Shown piece by piece: positions 25,001 through 31,656 of a DNA stretch of 49,840 bases. The notes under the pieces were generated by a model, which saw only the letters and a list, made by a program, of their open reading frames with translations, did not search any database and was not told the origin of the DNA. Position 1 is the stretch's first letter; every line of letters starts with the position of its first letter. Source of the DNA: a virus; the IMG/VR virus record IMGVR_UViG_3300048839_001180, positions 1 through 49,840 of that record. One strand, given 5' to 3'. A program made the translations under genes and the position numbers.

Positions 25001-26451
25001 CCATACTCATTTTCAAGAGCACCTTCAATAAGGTCGGTATATTTCCCGGTTTTAGACCATAGTCTGAACGGTTTAATTTCGTTTGTATCGTCAGTAACAT
25101 CCCGGGTATCCCGTGAGAATTCGCTCCCATAATTATCGATTAAAAACTTAACCTGGTCGCTTGCAGCGCCCATTCTCCGGTCTGCTACTGCACGTTCAAG
25201 TTCCATGATTGCTTTTGCATGTGCAATCTTGGCTTCGACTTTTATTCCAAGCCCAGTCTTCTCATTGAACAACGGAACATCTTTCAACGATAATGGAACA
25301 TGGGCTTCATGCAGTTTAGCACCAAACCGCCCATACTTGTCGGTATAATCGTCGAGTTGGTTCTCATACCGGATATACCATTCTTCCATCTCATCGAGAT
25401 AATATTGGGTAAGTTTACTCTTCCCTTGTGCATCTGTTGACGAATATGCAAGTGGCTCAATATGAGTGCTTTTGAACAATGGCGATTCATATGCCTTTGA
25501 AGGTCTGCCATGAACATCAATTGAAGACGGTGCAGACTTTACATGAATCCCAAGATCTGCTCCCATCAGGGTCCCAATCATGTCCATTGGGGTAGCCTTT
25601 CCAGACGTTTTCTCAATTGTCCCTGGTTTTCCAGGGGCAATCATTGGAATCAAATCTGCAACATCGTGTTTAACTGCTGTAAACTTCGGATTACTTGATT
25701 TTTGAACCGGGGGTTTGCTTGTAATCTTTTTCCATTTTCGTTCCTGAATTTCGTATAACAGTTCGGAAACTTCATCCCACTTTGCTTGAATCCCTTTTAC
25801 ATCAAGTGTTGCTGCAGAATCCCACGTATCTCCATCTACACCGGCATACTCACTGGTGCCGGTAGTCTGTTCATACATATCAGAAGTTCTGATATCCTTG
25901 GCTCTCGATACAAGAGCACTCGTAATAGTGCCACGCTTGTTACCGGTCTTATAAACAGACTTCACTGTAGCGGGTTGCCGCATCTTTTGCTTTCTAAAGC
26001 GCAGACCGCTACCATAATTGCGTTGAACACCTTTCCTACGCTTTGATATCTTTACAATCTCATCCAGTATTTCTGATGCCTCTGTGATTGTCTGGTGGCA
26101 TTGTATAGACTTGGCATCATACCCGAGATTATGTAATGCAACTTTTATGATTGGGATTTCGGCTTTGTTCGGATTGTTATGGATATCGATAATGCGGTCA
26201 ACATCCATAATCGCACCTTCAACCTGTTCAAGCGTAAGGTTTGACAATCGAACATGCTTTTCCTTCTCAATCGTTGCTGCAACTGCCTGCTGGATAATCT
26301 GGTAATTATCCCGCCCAATATACGCATCGTTCTGCAGAATCTTCTTAAATTTAAGAACATCAACTTTTTGCCCAGACGTGAGTTTTGAAAATGGGGCGTC
26401 ATATAATTTCTTTGCAATTTCGTCCGGTGATGGAATGTTTATTCGCCCCAT
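19093..26451 (-). CDS. Giant tape measure protein carrying SLOG-, JAMM- and PD-(D/E)XK-like domains
   Basis: A 2452-residue protein. The C-terminal 950 residues are a tape measure: hydrophobic stretches near 1655-1705 and 2000-2080, the motif GGVIPGFGNKDSELIAAMPG (about 1912-1935), YADGGIVGG, and repeated amphipathic helices. The N-terminal 1500 residues carry extra domains. About 532-690 is SLOG-like (RVGVIGSESWDD, SDRIVAFFDETYL). About 815-900 is JAMM-like (H844-x-H846-P, S854, D857 in HNHPSGEPSFSFAD). About 1020-1235 is a RecB/Cas4-type PD-(D/E)XK nuclease (GTEIHRR with H1063, E1136, D1151 in GTLDLLG, D1164-x-K1166, then LQLGAYA). A VGEDGPELLVAG motif typical of tape measures lies at about 964-976. 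The start is taken as the ATG at 26451; a TTG at 26460 is in frame. During tail assembly it sets tail length; the extra domains could enter the cell with it. Confidence 0.85.
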   Translation of the reverse strand: MGRINIPSPDEIAKKLYDAPFSKLTSGQKVDVLKFKKILQNDAYIGRDNYQIIQQAVAATIEKEKHVRLSNLTLEQVEGAIMDVDRIIDIHNNPNKAEIPIIKVALHNLGYDAKSIQCHQTITEASEILDEIVKISKRRKGVQRNYGSGLRFRKQKMRQPATVKSVYKTGNKRGTITSALVSRAKDIRTSDMYEQTTGTSEYAGVDGDTWDSAATLDVKGIQAKWDEVSELLYEIQERKWKKITSKPPVQKSSNPKFTAVKHDVADLIPMIAPGKPGTIEKTSGKATPMDMIGTLMGADLGIHVKSAPSSIDVHGRPSKAYESPLFKSTHIEPLAYSSTDAQGKSKLTQYYLDEMEEWYIRYENQLDDYTDKYGRFGAKLHEAHVPLSLKDVPLFNEKTGLGIKVEAKIAHAKAIMELERAVADRRMGAASDQVKFLIDNYGSEFSRDTRDVTDDTNEIKPFRLWSKTGKYTDLIEGALENEYGRGLIKSVQKFYNRFYNTEDSVFGGTIDHAITNIAARIVEGELKLKDTERVGVIGSESWDDSAFMNKYMRKHWNPNDIMVTSLGNIGKAAIPNEEGERPSIGAAYQAANWGYWNDAFQHKFKANKQFKRGVDGKVFHDEKGEPKEIDLAFSDVASVSDRIVAFFDETYLTTSSFARLQELRDVAESTKKPIKLVWHPTKQQFDPDEGLKNKLTFMEYFNRHLSGMDNISLDAYKPPAWTRTTAMAMSQLDKLKFLDFSNKSAITRLIQDKSIDDEWRNDILHDMKIEDIREFLNQDPEKRDTPASQKIRALYAKSIMGKDVEHMGIFQPGQLRGQFSVGEEGEAFLTQLQRADLPASVGIHNHPSGEPSFSFADIRTALLGGMYKQIAISGSGDFTSLKITPDLRENADDFLTRLDLIGYRSASPRMIPEVMYSALEMMGLSRDLYNRGNINNPDDIRFLAKGTLGQTGVRIAPTVKSDAPVIVGEDGPELLVAGPGGFDVVSNKNLRMLEKGTFTPAKGVINVTNEPQEDDHFYKTKEGHVLPSVSSIIRFGDKDAQSGFEKAKPYMHPWHSATGTEIHRRVALELAKKQGMSKDTIDRFSEETDWRNTAVDVNPKATGGKLESDLKDMIELGTRSLLNALEGLGFEAHSLEERFVDLDRGFSGTLDLLGTIQGTPTLIDLKTKGESGYKKVDPAHRLQLGAYASFFKDVPDLAQILSVSRTTGRVGTPTMMDSNGIQSAIADFNTRAMSFYDRLHKGELNSQPDLSPLLPPWNVDAIVERARQPPTALGRSKLVGNTQYPPMTLDGLSNQEYLKGVEINAQYIENVVKQNNGMLIGSSRFFGEQINNLVDMVKSGELGESDDLKSLFGWVKSNYKTISEFGSFGSPKIKETADPSAIAYIKRYKGLPPATPASVKPPALPLTPDEIWDKFGQQISGTAPTGGDPKLPPYPNYREGREHLTPEEDFALSKILMPEFPGQGSPDVRSAASEALQNGRSDGVHIEGGKPVVNLCDATLSRFDAWFSNLAASIGSGGSGSGGAPRRGRSSGGMPSGGGGVDWEKVFKDQFLYNPPHPKGWQNAIEKGPIAGLPAKKYRLMGDYKQRVDKVQADEMDWENLAPKGYWTLLEKEDHARQQYYRSIRGATTSLLIANHVMRIFGQTSKTYAQMHDSIGKGIGYIGDMFLMPLVPLIKPVVGGLVTIGNIIRGFPVILGIGAVALAKIGYDTYKWFKLIGGLPVVIDKTCIAIDKFANSVLGILEKLYPMPDEIKNLKLNTDPGYAVVPYGETGLTTGPDWRPGTHPGWIPGGPGTAGHGMKTAKDIVISAARTIVNAPNFTFGNAGWVPPGAGDPPIFARRGRMRRSDRMLRGDALGTPDWYGTEHGLHTEPFGDTKIVGEYKPPNWIPGGMLGKARPEMPRPSPKGELDGIPYYANGGVIPGFGNKDSELIAAMPGEVILSHKMLKQIGIKGYADGGIVGGATGLIGGLTSAYSGVVSSEAGSAALATLGAVSKTAGALMAPLAPALAAGALAGKGFSMVTNAITRANAGVSAIMSGGFGALRTMAAAQLVGIVGGLGPLVPIGAAILGIYAWTQGFGPIAEGTLRGIGEGIRGAFDWLKERFKTPDAPKTADVKGDKGEKSIWDRLAEKAAELYQRMLEKLKPVFDVFDRFKLHMQNAVDFVKGIAERLKPVYEVTGKIFEGIKGVFDSIKGVFKGLIKSFPILEGVPGMTALGGVLGAFESDDPVEIAKSAALGGAGQVGFNLIEKYFGPTVSKALGGFVAPEFGKHIGEAVVSGEGTLSPSNLPYVGGMIKNNDMLETGIRVGTSTAISYGMGGPKGLAMAALSDLIGGTGGIWSLITGNGPQGVIGESIKSSEIVNRPIEGKYGLFGESYKGTYNALQDFEIKKLTVPTTEIDQKATLAELKSINEKLKQPTINQNTFEIKGDSDYDLFQKFSMWMAQLGNQSGAQRTG

Positions 26452-26463
26452 ATCAATCAACTC

Positions 26464-26664
26464 TTAATGATGTTCTCGTTGTTCTGCAATCTCGCGATTT
26501 TGTTCTGCTACCGATTCACTAATGAAAATGTCTTCTTCCATACTCGCAGGCCATTGACCAGACGGCGTTTTCTGGAACTTCTGACATTTCATAAACAGAA
26601 ATTTCCCTGCATTACTTTTTGCGAAAGTCGCCAATCTTCTCTTCGCTCTTCTCAATACCCGCAT
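26464..26664 (-). CDS. Frameshift extension of tail assembly chaperone (T part)
   Basis: This open frame overlaps the end of the chaperone gene and ends 12 bases before the tape measure ATG. Its first ATG has no ribosome binding site. Reading CGC AAA AAG TAA (26623-26612) with a +1 or -2 slip on the A-run gives about 50 extra residues from SNAGKFLFMK to the C-terminal AEQREHH. A short chaperone plus a frameshifted extension just before the tape measure is a conserved arrangement in tailed phages (lambda G and GT). The shift direction here differs from the common -1. Confidence 0.6.
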   Translation of the reverse strand: MRVLRRAKRRLATFAKSNAGKFLFMKCQKFQKTPSGQWPASMEEDIFISESVAEQNREIAEQREHH

Positions 26665-27016
26665 ACATTGAGTTCAGAACACCCCAGAACTTCCCGGTAT
26701 GAGTATCGTAATATTCCCAGAATTCCGGGGTATTGAACGGGGATTCAAGACACAGTTTTGCAGCAATCTCGTATCCTTCGGACTCAATGTCAGAAAAGTC
26801 AACCGGCTTATCTTTCCCACGCTTCTTGTTACGTTCGTACATATACCGGACTTCCCGGGGGAATGCCGATACCACTTTTATCGGAACACCAGCAAGGTCA
26901 AACGTCTGGTTCCGGTCTTTCTCGTTTTCGAGAATCTTCTGAACAAGTTCGTTAGAATCGAGTTCTTTTGACTCAAATGATTTGAGCCTCTGCATAAGGT
27001 CTTTAGATTCAGCCAT
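26612..27016 (-). CDS. Tail assembly chaperone (G-like)
   Basis: A 134-residue charged helical protein (MAESKDLMQRLKSFESKEL...) between the major tail protein and the tape measure, where tail assembly chaperones are always found. The middle (PREVRYMYERNKK) and the helical C terminus fit. An ATG at 27025 is also possible. A T7ATATT stretch 30 bases upstream could be both terminator and TATA box. The end of the gene carries the A-run discussed under the frameshift extension. Confidence 0.65.
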   Translation of the reverse strand: MAESKDLMQRLKSFESKELDSNELVQKILENEKDRNQTFDLAGVPIKVVSAFPREVRYMYERNKKRGKDKPVDFSDIESEGYEIAAKLCLESPFNTPEFWEYYDTHTGKFWGVLNSMYAGIEKSEEKIGDFRKK

Positions 27017-27046
27017 TTTTACCATCAAATCAATTGACGGCAATAT

Positions 27047-27053
27047 AAAAAAA
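27047..27053 (-). terminator. T7 tract after the major tail protein gene
   Basis: On the minus strand CCTTTTTTTATATTG follows the tail-protein stop by 11 bases and precedes the chaperone start by about 30. It is a likely transcript end, which may attenuate between abundant tail protein and scarce chaperone/tape measure. TTTATATT could also be a TATA box. Confidence 0.5.
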
Positions 27054-27064
27054 GGATCCGGGAA

Positions 27065-27613
27065 TTATGTTACCAGTGTCCAGGTAATACCGTCTGTTGA
27101 CGTGTATGTGTCTTTTGACACCACCTTTCCAGTTCCGGACAGATTACGGCTGATGAACTCGTTCTCTTTCATTTCCCATGGAACAGATTCGAAGTATACA
27201 TCAGATGCAGTAATCACAACTTTCCTACGTGCATCAGTATCAATCATTTCAGACGTGATGTTGAACAGTGCAACCTTGTTCTTCCATGCTGAATCGTTGA
27301 TGTTTGCTTCAGTGATTGGAGATGCCCCAGAAATGTGCCCAAGCAGGACACCCTGCATCACAATATCAGAGTCCGGATCCCACATGGCGACTTCCATCGA
27401 CACGTCAACCACAAGACTGTGTTTTGCAACTGCAGCACGGGTAACACGTTCCATACCAAACAGCGTTACATGTTCGAATTTCGGAGTAATCGATACTCCT
27501 TTAATTGCAGCAACTTTGACTTCAGGGAACGTCCCGTCATCAGAAGCCACTGTGAGACTCATGGTCCCATAGTTCGCGAAGAATGCTCTTCGCCCTTCAT
27601 ATGCATCTGCCAT
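27065..27613 (-). CDS. Major tail (tube) protein
   Basis: A 182-residue beta-rich protein (VKVAAIKGVSITPKFEHV, VDVSMEVAMWDPD, VVITASDVYFESVPWE). It lies directly before the chaperone and tape measure, with its own TATA-like sequence upstream (27655-27665) and a T-run after the stop, as expected of an abundant structural protein. Absence of a sheath gene points to a long non-contractile (siphovirus-like) tail. Confidence 0.7.
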   Translation of the reverse strand: MADAYEGRRAFFANYGTMSLTVASDDGTFPEVKVAAIKGVSITPKFEHVTLFGMERVTRAAVAKHSLVVDVSMEVAMWDPDSDIVMQGVLLGHISGASPITEANINDSAWKNKVALFNITSEMIDTDARRKVVITASDVYFESVPWEMKENEFISRNLSGTGKVVSKDTYTSTDGITWTLVT

Positions 27614-27648
27614 AAGTTGATCAACCCTTGACTTTTACTCAAAGGTTT

Positions 27649-27665
27649 AAAAAAGATATAAATTT
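27649..27665 (-). promoter_or_regulatory. TATA-like box and T-run upstream of the major tail protein gene
   Basis: On the minus strand AAATTTATATCTTTTTTAAACC lies 36-52 bases before the ATG at 27613. TTTATATC is a good archaeal TATA box and would start RNA about 15-20 bases before the gene. The T6 directly behind it could end the upstream transcript. The sequence shows both signals but does not tell which is used. Confidence 0.5.
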
Positions 27666-27675
27666 AAGCGAGATT

Positions 27676-28239
27676 TCACAAAATACCGGTAACTTTTATC
27701 CGCATTGTCCAGTACTGGATCACATAATTCGTGCCTGCAATATGCCACCCTACATCAAGTGTAGTGGTCTGGATTCCGCCTGGCAAGGCATACATCTGTT
27801 TGTCTTGCAACAAAATGTCCCAGAAGTTCCATGCGTAATCCCGGACTTCCCGTAACGGTTTCCTCACATCACTAAACTTGTAATATGCAATCGCAGTAAT
27901 GGGAAACATGCTTAACCCGAGTGGGTCTCCGATGTATGGGTCAGTCCGGTAAATCTGGTCTTTAGATATTTTTTGTGACTCTGGATATAGCGGGATAATA
28001 TGAAGACACGGAAACTCTTCAAACTCCCCAGCAATTGCCGGGTCTTCCCACCACTCTTTGATGTATGCAATGTTTCCAAGTAACGGAGAATGGTCCGTTA
28101 CAAGTTGTATCAGACCGTCTACAATGCGGTTAAAATTCGATGCATGTCTAAGAACATGTGTTCCATGGGGTGATACCGGGGATGCAACTGCAACCCCTTG
28201 AGCAATGTCTGGTGACGCTTCAACGCGCGGAAGTGCCAT
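27676..28239 (-). CDS. Tail completion / neck protein
   Basis: A 187-residue protein with an N-terminal region, a helix (NFNRIVDGLIQLV) and a beta-rich C-terminal part (FPCLHIIPLYPES, VIQYWTMRIKVTG). Position between the connector and the major tail protein, size and fold outline match tail terminator proteins (gpU/gp17-like), which cap the tube and join it to the head. No family signature is certain. Confidence 0.5.
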   Translation of the reverse strand: MALPRVEASPDIAQGVAVASPVSPHGTHVLRHASNFNRIVDGLIQLVTDHSPLLGNIAYIKEWWEDPAIAGEFEEFPCLHIIPLYPESQKISKDQIYRTDPYIGDPLGLSMFPITAIAYYKFSDVRKPLREVRDYAWNFWDILLQDKQMYALPGGIQTTTLDVGWHIAGTNYVIQYWTMRIKVTGIL

Positions 28240-28243
28240 TGAA

Positions 28244-28978
28244 TCAGACCCCTTGAGACGGGAGTAGCCGCCGGTAGCGGTTTAGTTCAAGAACAATATC
28301 TTCCGGAATGTAATATTGATCTTTGTGCTGCTGTTTGTTGATATCGAACATTTCCATATAGTCTTTGGTTCCGACATTCCGGAACGTTCCTGCCTGTTGG
28401 AACTTTAGTTTCTCTTCGAGATTGATCCGGATGATTCGAAGAACAATCTGTTGAATTTCCCGGAACTGCGGAGACCCGAATGGGAACCCGGCAGTGTATG
28501 TAAACCGGATGTTACCGCGACCTTGCATTGGAACCATGTTCATGTAGATATGAGTCAGTTCGTCCTGAGTTACAGAATACCAGTCTCCACCTTCAGACCC
28601 CACCTTTACCAGGTCGGTCCATTCGTCTATCCATGCGTTTGGTTTGATAGCGACACTGGCAACTTCGATGCATGGTTCAGTAAGAACATATTCCGGAGTA
28701 GTTGTCACATTCACCCCAGGCCCTCCCGGGGTCATCCATGACATGTAATCATTCATATAATCCATTTCACCCGGGGACGACCGGTATTCAATGGATGTGT
28801 GTTCATCAAATGCCGGGACACCACAATATCGGTTGACCATCTGTTCAATCCGGGGGATGAGGTCATTAGAACAGTAATCAGTCCATTGAGACGCGGTCAT
28901 AACAAGACCGCCTTGTTTCAAGTCAGAAGCGCCAACCCCTGTAAACGCTTCGACATCTAAAATAGATACGTATGGCAT
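28244..28978 (-). CDS. Head-tail connector protein
   Basis: A 244-residue protein resembling head-tail adaptor proteins: a start YVSILDVEAFTG, a helix with DLIPRIEQMVNRYCG, a central beta insert (PCIEVASVAIKPN, NIRFTYTAGFP) and helix FREIQQIVLRIIRINLEEK. The ATG is one base after the upstream stop; an in-frame GTG at 28996 overlaps it. It should sit under the portal ring. Confidence 0.65.
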   Translation of the reverse strand: MPYVSILDVEAFTGVGASDLKQGGLVMTASQWTDYCSNDLIPRIEQMVNRYCGVPAFDEHTSIEYRSSPGEMDYMNDYMSWMTPGGPGVNVTTTPEYVLTEPCIEVASVAIKPNAWIDEWTDLVKVGSEGGDWYSVTQDELTHIYMNMVPMQGRGNIRFTYTAGFPFGSPQFREIQQIVLRIIRINLEEKLKFQQAGTFRNVGTKDYMEMFDINKQQHKDQYYIPEDIVLELNRYRRLLPSQGV

Positions 28979-28979
28979 A

Positions 28980-29423
28980 TTATGATATTGTGCCACCTTT
29001 CAAGATAAAAGCGAGTATTATTACCGCAAGAGCGATTCCAATGCCTTGAATGATAGACCATATCCGGTCATGCCATTTGGTTTCCCCCATGGCTTTTGCC
29101 TGTGCGAGTTTTAAAAGAGTGACTTCAGATGTTAATGTTGCAATTATTGATTCCTTTAAACACACATGCTGGCAATTATCAAGTTCTAAATCCCGGATCC
29201 GTCTTCCACTATCCTCCATAAAATGTGTGAATTGCCGATGTAGTTCTTCTGCCCGTGCGTTTGATTCTTGCAGCGATGCGTCGATATTTATTAAAGACCC
29301 GTTTATTGTTGCCATTTCAATTTGGATTTTTGTCAACATTTCCTGAGACGTGCAAATGTGCGGGCCTCGTAAATCTTCGGCATTCCCAATTATCACAGTT
29401 CGAGAATCGTAGTCAACTGGCAT
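28980..29423 (-). CDS. Coiled-coil protein with C-terminal membrane anchor
   Basis: In this 147-residue protein, helices at about 30-110 form a coiled coil, followed by one hydrophobic helix (about 123-142, SIIQGIGIALAVIILAFIL). The plan resembles phage XhlA-type or spanin-like proteins that act at the membrane, possibly in lysis or genome entry. The position inside the virion module would also suit a virion membrane-interacting protein. No family is proven. Confidence 0.5.
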   Translation of the reverse strand: MPVDYDSRTVIIGNAEDLRGPHICTSQEMLTKIQIEMATINGSLINIDASLQESNARAEELHRQFTHFMEDSGRRIRDLELDNCQHVCLKESIIATLTSEVTLLKLAQAKAMGETKWHDRIWSIIQGIGIALAVIILAFILKGGTIS

Positions 29424-29469
29424 AACAATCTCCCGGAAAAATCATACCAGAACAATAGATGCAAAAGGT

Positions 29470-29475
29470 AAAAAA
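29470..29475 (-). terminator. T6 tract between operon segments
   Basis: On the minus strand AACCATCTTTTTTACC lies 11 bases after the stop of the upstream gene (29487) and 47 bases before the next ATG. It is one of several similar tracts that divide the leftward module. Confidence 0.4.
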
Positions 29476-29486
29476 GATGGTTATAA

Positions 29487-29939
29487 TTAATCCGAATCGG
29501 TTTTCGGGTTATATTTCACTACAGGCGACTTACCAGTTAACCGAAGAGTAAACTCCGATTTACCTTGCCACCCCACATGTTTCAGGTCGGGTTTTCCCCA
29601 AAACAGCACAATGCTGTGGTCTGCCGGGAACTTCTGGTTCTCCTGCCCGATGATGCGCATTGGAAGGTCAAATGCATATGATTCGTATCTACCGATAGAC
29701 GGGTTTAGATATGTTGCCCCTTCTTTCTTGTTATCAAACGGTGCAACTTCAATTCCATCAACAGCCATACCAAACCGAACTTCCCCCGGGGTTTCAACAC
29801 TGACTGCCACGAAAATCTTACCTGCAGTAGTTGCAGAGATTTCCTGGATAGATGTTTCAACAATTGCCTGGGGCCGCAATGCAGCCCCTTCTTCAGTCAT
29901 TGAGATTCCAGCGAAACTACACGATCCTTGTTTTGCCAT
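29487..29939 (-). CDS. Hypothetical beta-rich protein, probable virion component
   Basis: A 150-residue, beta-sheet-rich protein (QEISATTAGKIFVAVSVETPG, HSIVLFWGKPDL). It reads like a jelly-roll or immunoglobulin-type decoration domain, but no family is recognised. It lies between a small membrane protein and the coiled-coil anchor protein. Confidence 0.5.
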   Translation of the reverse strand: MAKQGSCSFAGISMTEEGAALRPQAIVETSIQEISATTAGKIFVAVSVETPGEVRFGMAVDGIEVAPFDNKKEGATYLNPSIGRYESYAFDLPMRIIGQENQKFPADHSIVLFWGKPDLKHVGWQGKSEFTLRLTGKSPVVKYNPKTDSD

Positions 29940-29940
29940 A

Positions 29941-30240
29941 TTATATTCCTCGATTTTTTACAATTCTCACAAGAGTTTTCAACGTTCTTTCTATAACAGC
30001 CACCAAGGCACCGTAAGACAAGAATTGCACTTCAAACGATGTCTGTGTAAGGTCCATGTTCGTTAAGACCATGAAGACCCCTACAATTGCACCGGTTACT
30101 GCAGTAGCAATCAGTGGGTATGGGTCGATGTCTTTCCAAGTAGTCGGCAGCGTCGGGTCTGCTACTTTGTTGACATACCAATATAGCGAGTATAGAATAC
30201 CCGCTCCAATGGCAGTCAGTAATGGTTCAAACTCTATCAT
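29941..30240 (-). CDS. Small multi-pass membrane protein, holin candidate
   Basis: A 99-residue protein with hydrophobic segments at about 6-24, 42-61 and 72-87 and a basic C terminus (VRIVKNRGI). Size and layout fit phage holins. It stands next to a protein with a signal peptide and two genes from another membrane-anchored protein. Lysis of archaeal hosts is poorly known, so this is a positional guess. Confidence 0.5.
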   Translation of the reverse strand: MIEFEPLLTAIGAGILYSLYWYVNKVADPTLPTTWKDIDPYPLIATAVTGAIVGVFMVLTNMDLTQTSFEVQFLSYGALVAVIERTLKTLVRIVKNRGI

Positions 30241-30923
30241 GATAAGTTCCCTGTCATATTAGTGGTAAGATTCTTTGAATCTTCCCTAATCTTCGAAATG
30301 TGATTGTCAACGAAATCATCAAACCGGAACTCCGGTCTAACAATAATTGAATCGGTTTCATTTGTAAATACCGCAAGCCTATCGGATGTAGTCGTCGTAT
30401 ACGAATACTGGTCAGCAATATACCCGTAAACTTCGTCAGTATTCTCAAACAGCGCAACTGCAGTATCAACATCACGGAAATACATGCCAGTCCCACCAAT
30501 TACGGCACGTTGTCCCATTGACACGTTTGCATCGTTTACAAACTTCGCAGTATCAATTTCAGCAGATTCAAGCATACCAGAATGGGAAATTGCTACGCTT
30601 TGCCCGGGAGTGCTATCGCCCATTGACACGGTATCTTCAAAAATCATCCCGTCGTTAACTTCCACATACCCGGTCTGGGTATACCGGTTGTTCACTGTTC
30701 CATCAAGAACGTCAGATGTCTGATACCGGATGTCACCGGGAGCAGTCAACATTCTACTTTTTGAACCGCCTTCGTTATACTCACCGTTTACTTCGGACCC
30801 CCATTCGTTTACAACATGTCGCATCACTGATGCTGACCCTTGAATCGTAACCGTATTTTCAGTAATCGCTGCAAATCCAGGGGTTATCAAAAACAAAATG
30901 AACAAAATTGTCAACAGTTTCAT
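30237..30923 (-). CDS. Secreted protein with signal peptide
   Basis: A 228-residue protein starting MKLLTILFILFLITPGFA, a clear signal peptide, followed by a beta-rich, serine/threonine- and asparagine-rich chain with several N-x-S/T sites (NDT, NVS, NET, NLT, NMT, NLS). It overlaps its neighbours by four bases on each side (ATGA). It probably acts outside the cell, as a surface, superinfection-exclusion or release protein. No family is recognised. Confidence 0.55.
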   Translation of the reverse strand: MKLLTILFILFLITPGFAAITENTVTIQGSASVMRHVVNEWGSEVNGEYNEGGSKSRMLTAPGDIRYQTSDVLDGTVNNRYTQTGYVEVNDGMIFEDTVSMGDSTPGQSVAISHSGMLESAEIDTAKFVNDANVSMGQRAVIGGTGMYFRDVDTAVALFENTDEVYGYIADQYSYTTTTSDRLAVFTNETDSIIVRPEFRFDDFVDNHISKIREDSKNLTTNMTGNLS

Positions 30924-31060
30924 TTCTTGGAACCCATTAACACGCACCGGATCTGTTCATACTTCCGGTTTGCCCATCGTCTGACAGAAGACAGTTCAGT
31001 TTCAGCACGGTCTTCTGCATCAAGCCGGTCATCAAGACGGCTTTCGTCAAATCCTACCAT
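30920..31060 (-). CDS. Small charged protein, 46 residues
   Basis: A highly charged helical peptide (MVGFDESRLDDRLDAEDRA...), coupled to the next gene by ATGA. A TTTTTTAACC tract lies 26-31 bases upstream of its ATG. Function unknown. Confidence 0.45.
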   Translation of the reverse strand: MVGFDESRLDDRLDAEDRAETELSSVRRWANRKYEQIRCVLMGSKK

Positions 31061-31085
31061 ACACCCATTTTTGGTGTATAAGGTT

Positions 31086-31091
31086 AAAAAA
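31086..31091 (-). terminator. T6 tract downstream of the capsid-associated gene
   Basis: On the minus strand CCACCTTTTTTAACC lies six bases after the stop codon at 31097. It is likely to end the capsid transcript. It is also 26-31 bases before the ATG at 31060, a distance suitable for a promoter box. Confidence 0.45.
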
Positions 31092-31096
31092 GGTGG

Positions 31097-31654
31097 TTAT
31101 ACAGGAGTCGGATAATCAGACCCATATATTCTGTTCGGATTCACAGCACTCCATACTCTGTTAGATGCAGTACTCATGTTGAGACCGTCACGGAATGCAG
31201 GAACACCACGATACAGAATCTTAACGTCACCAGTAGAACTTTTGGTGAGTTTTAGACAGTTCTGGATATATCCTGAACCTGCATCATGGGATGCCACAAC
31301 AGTGCCAAGTGCCGCCCTTACAACTGTAAGAGCCCCGGTATCTGCAGTGTTATCGGTATCACCCTTAACATGCATCAGTTCATGCTCGACTTTGATGAAA
31401 TAATCACCTTCAAGTCTTGGAATTCCAGACCCACCAGAATACGTAATGGTAGTGTCGTCTTCCTCAATTGATGCAACCGTGAGTAGTCCATGTGCATATG
31501 TCTCTGCCCCGCCGTCGTCGGTATATGCGTTGACAACCAGGATCATTGGGTCAGGGAATAAAAGGTAGTCGTTTTGAGCAGCCTTGCTCGCAACTACGTA
31601 ATTCTCTGGATATCCAACAATCTGGCAGAAGTTAGCACCAGTTATCTCTGACAT
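31097..31654 (-). CDS. Capsid-associated protein, possible decoration protein
   Basis: A 185-residue beta-rich protein directly after the major capsid gene (two bases between). Features include ILVVNAYTDDGGAETYAHGL, HELMHVKGDTDN and ALTVVRAALGTV. The last two resemble a repeated motif in phage stabilising or connector proteins. The close coupling suggests a head decoration protein; sequence alone does not settle this. Confidence 0.5.
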   Translation of the reverse strand: MSEITGANFCQIVGYPENYVVASKAAQNDYLLFPDPMILVVNAYTDDGGAETYAHGLLTVASIEEDDTTITYSGGSGIPRLEGDYFIKVEHELMHVKGDTDNTADTGALTVVRAALGTVVASHDAGSGYIQNCLKLTKSSTGDVKILYRGVPAFRDGLNMSTASNRVWSAVNPNRIYGSDYPTPV

Positions 31655-31656
31655 TT

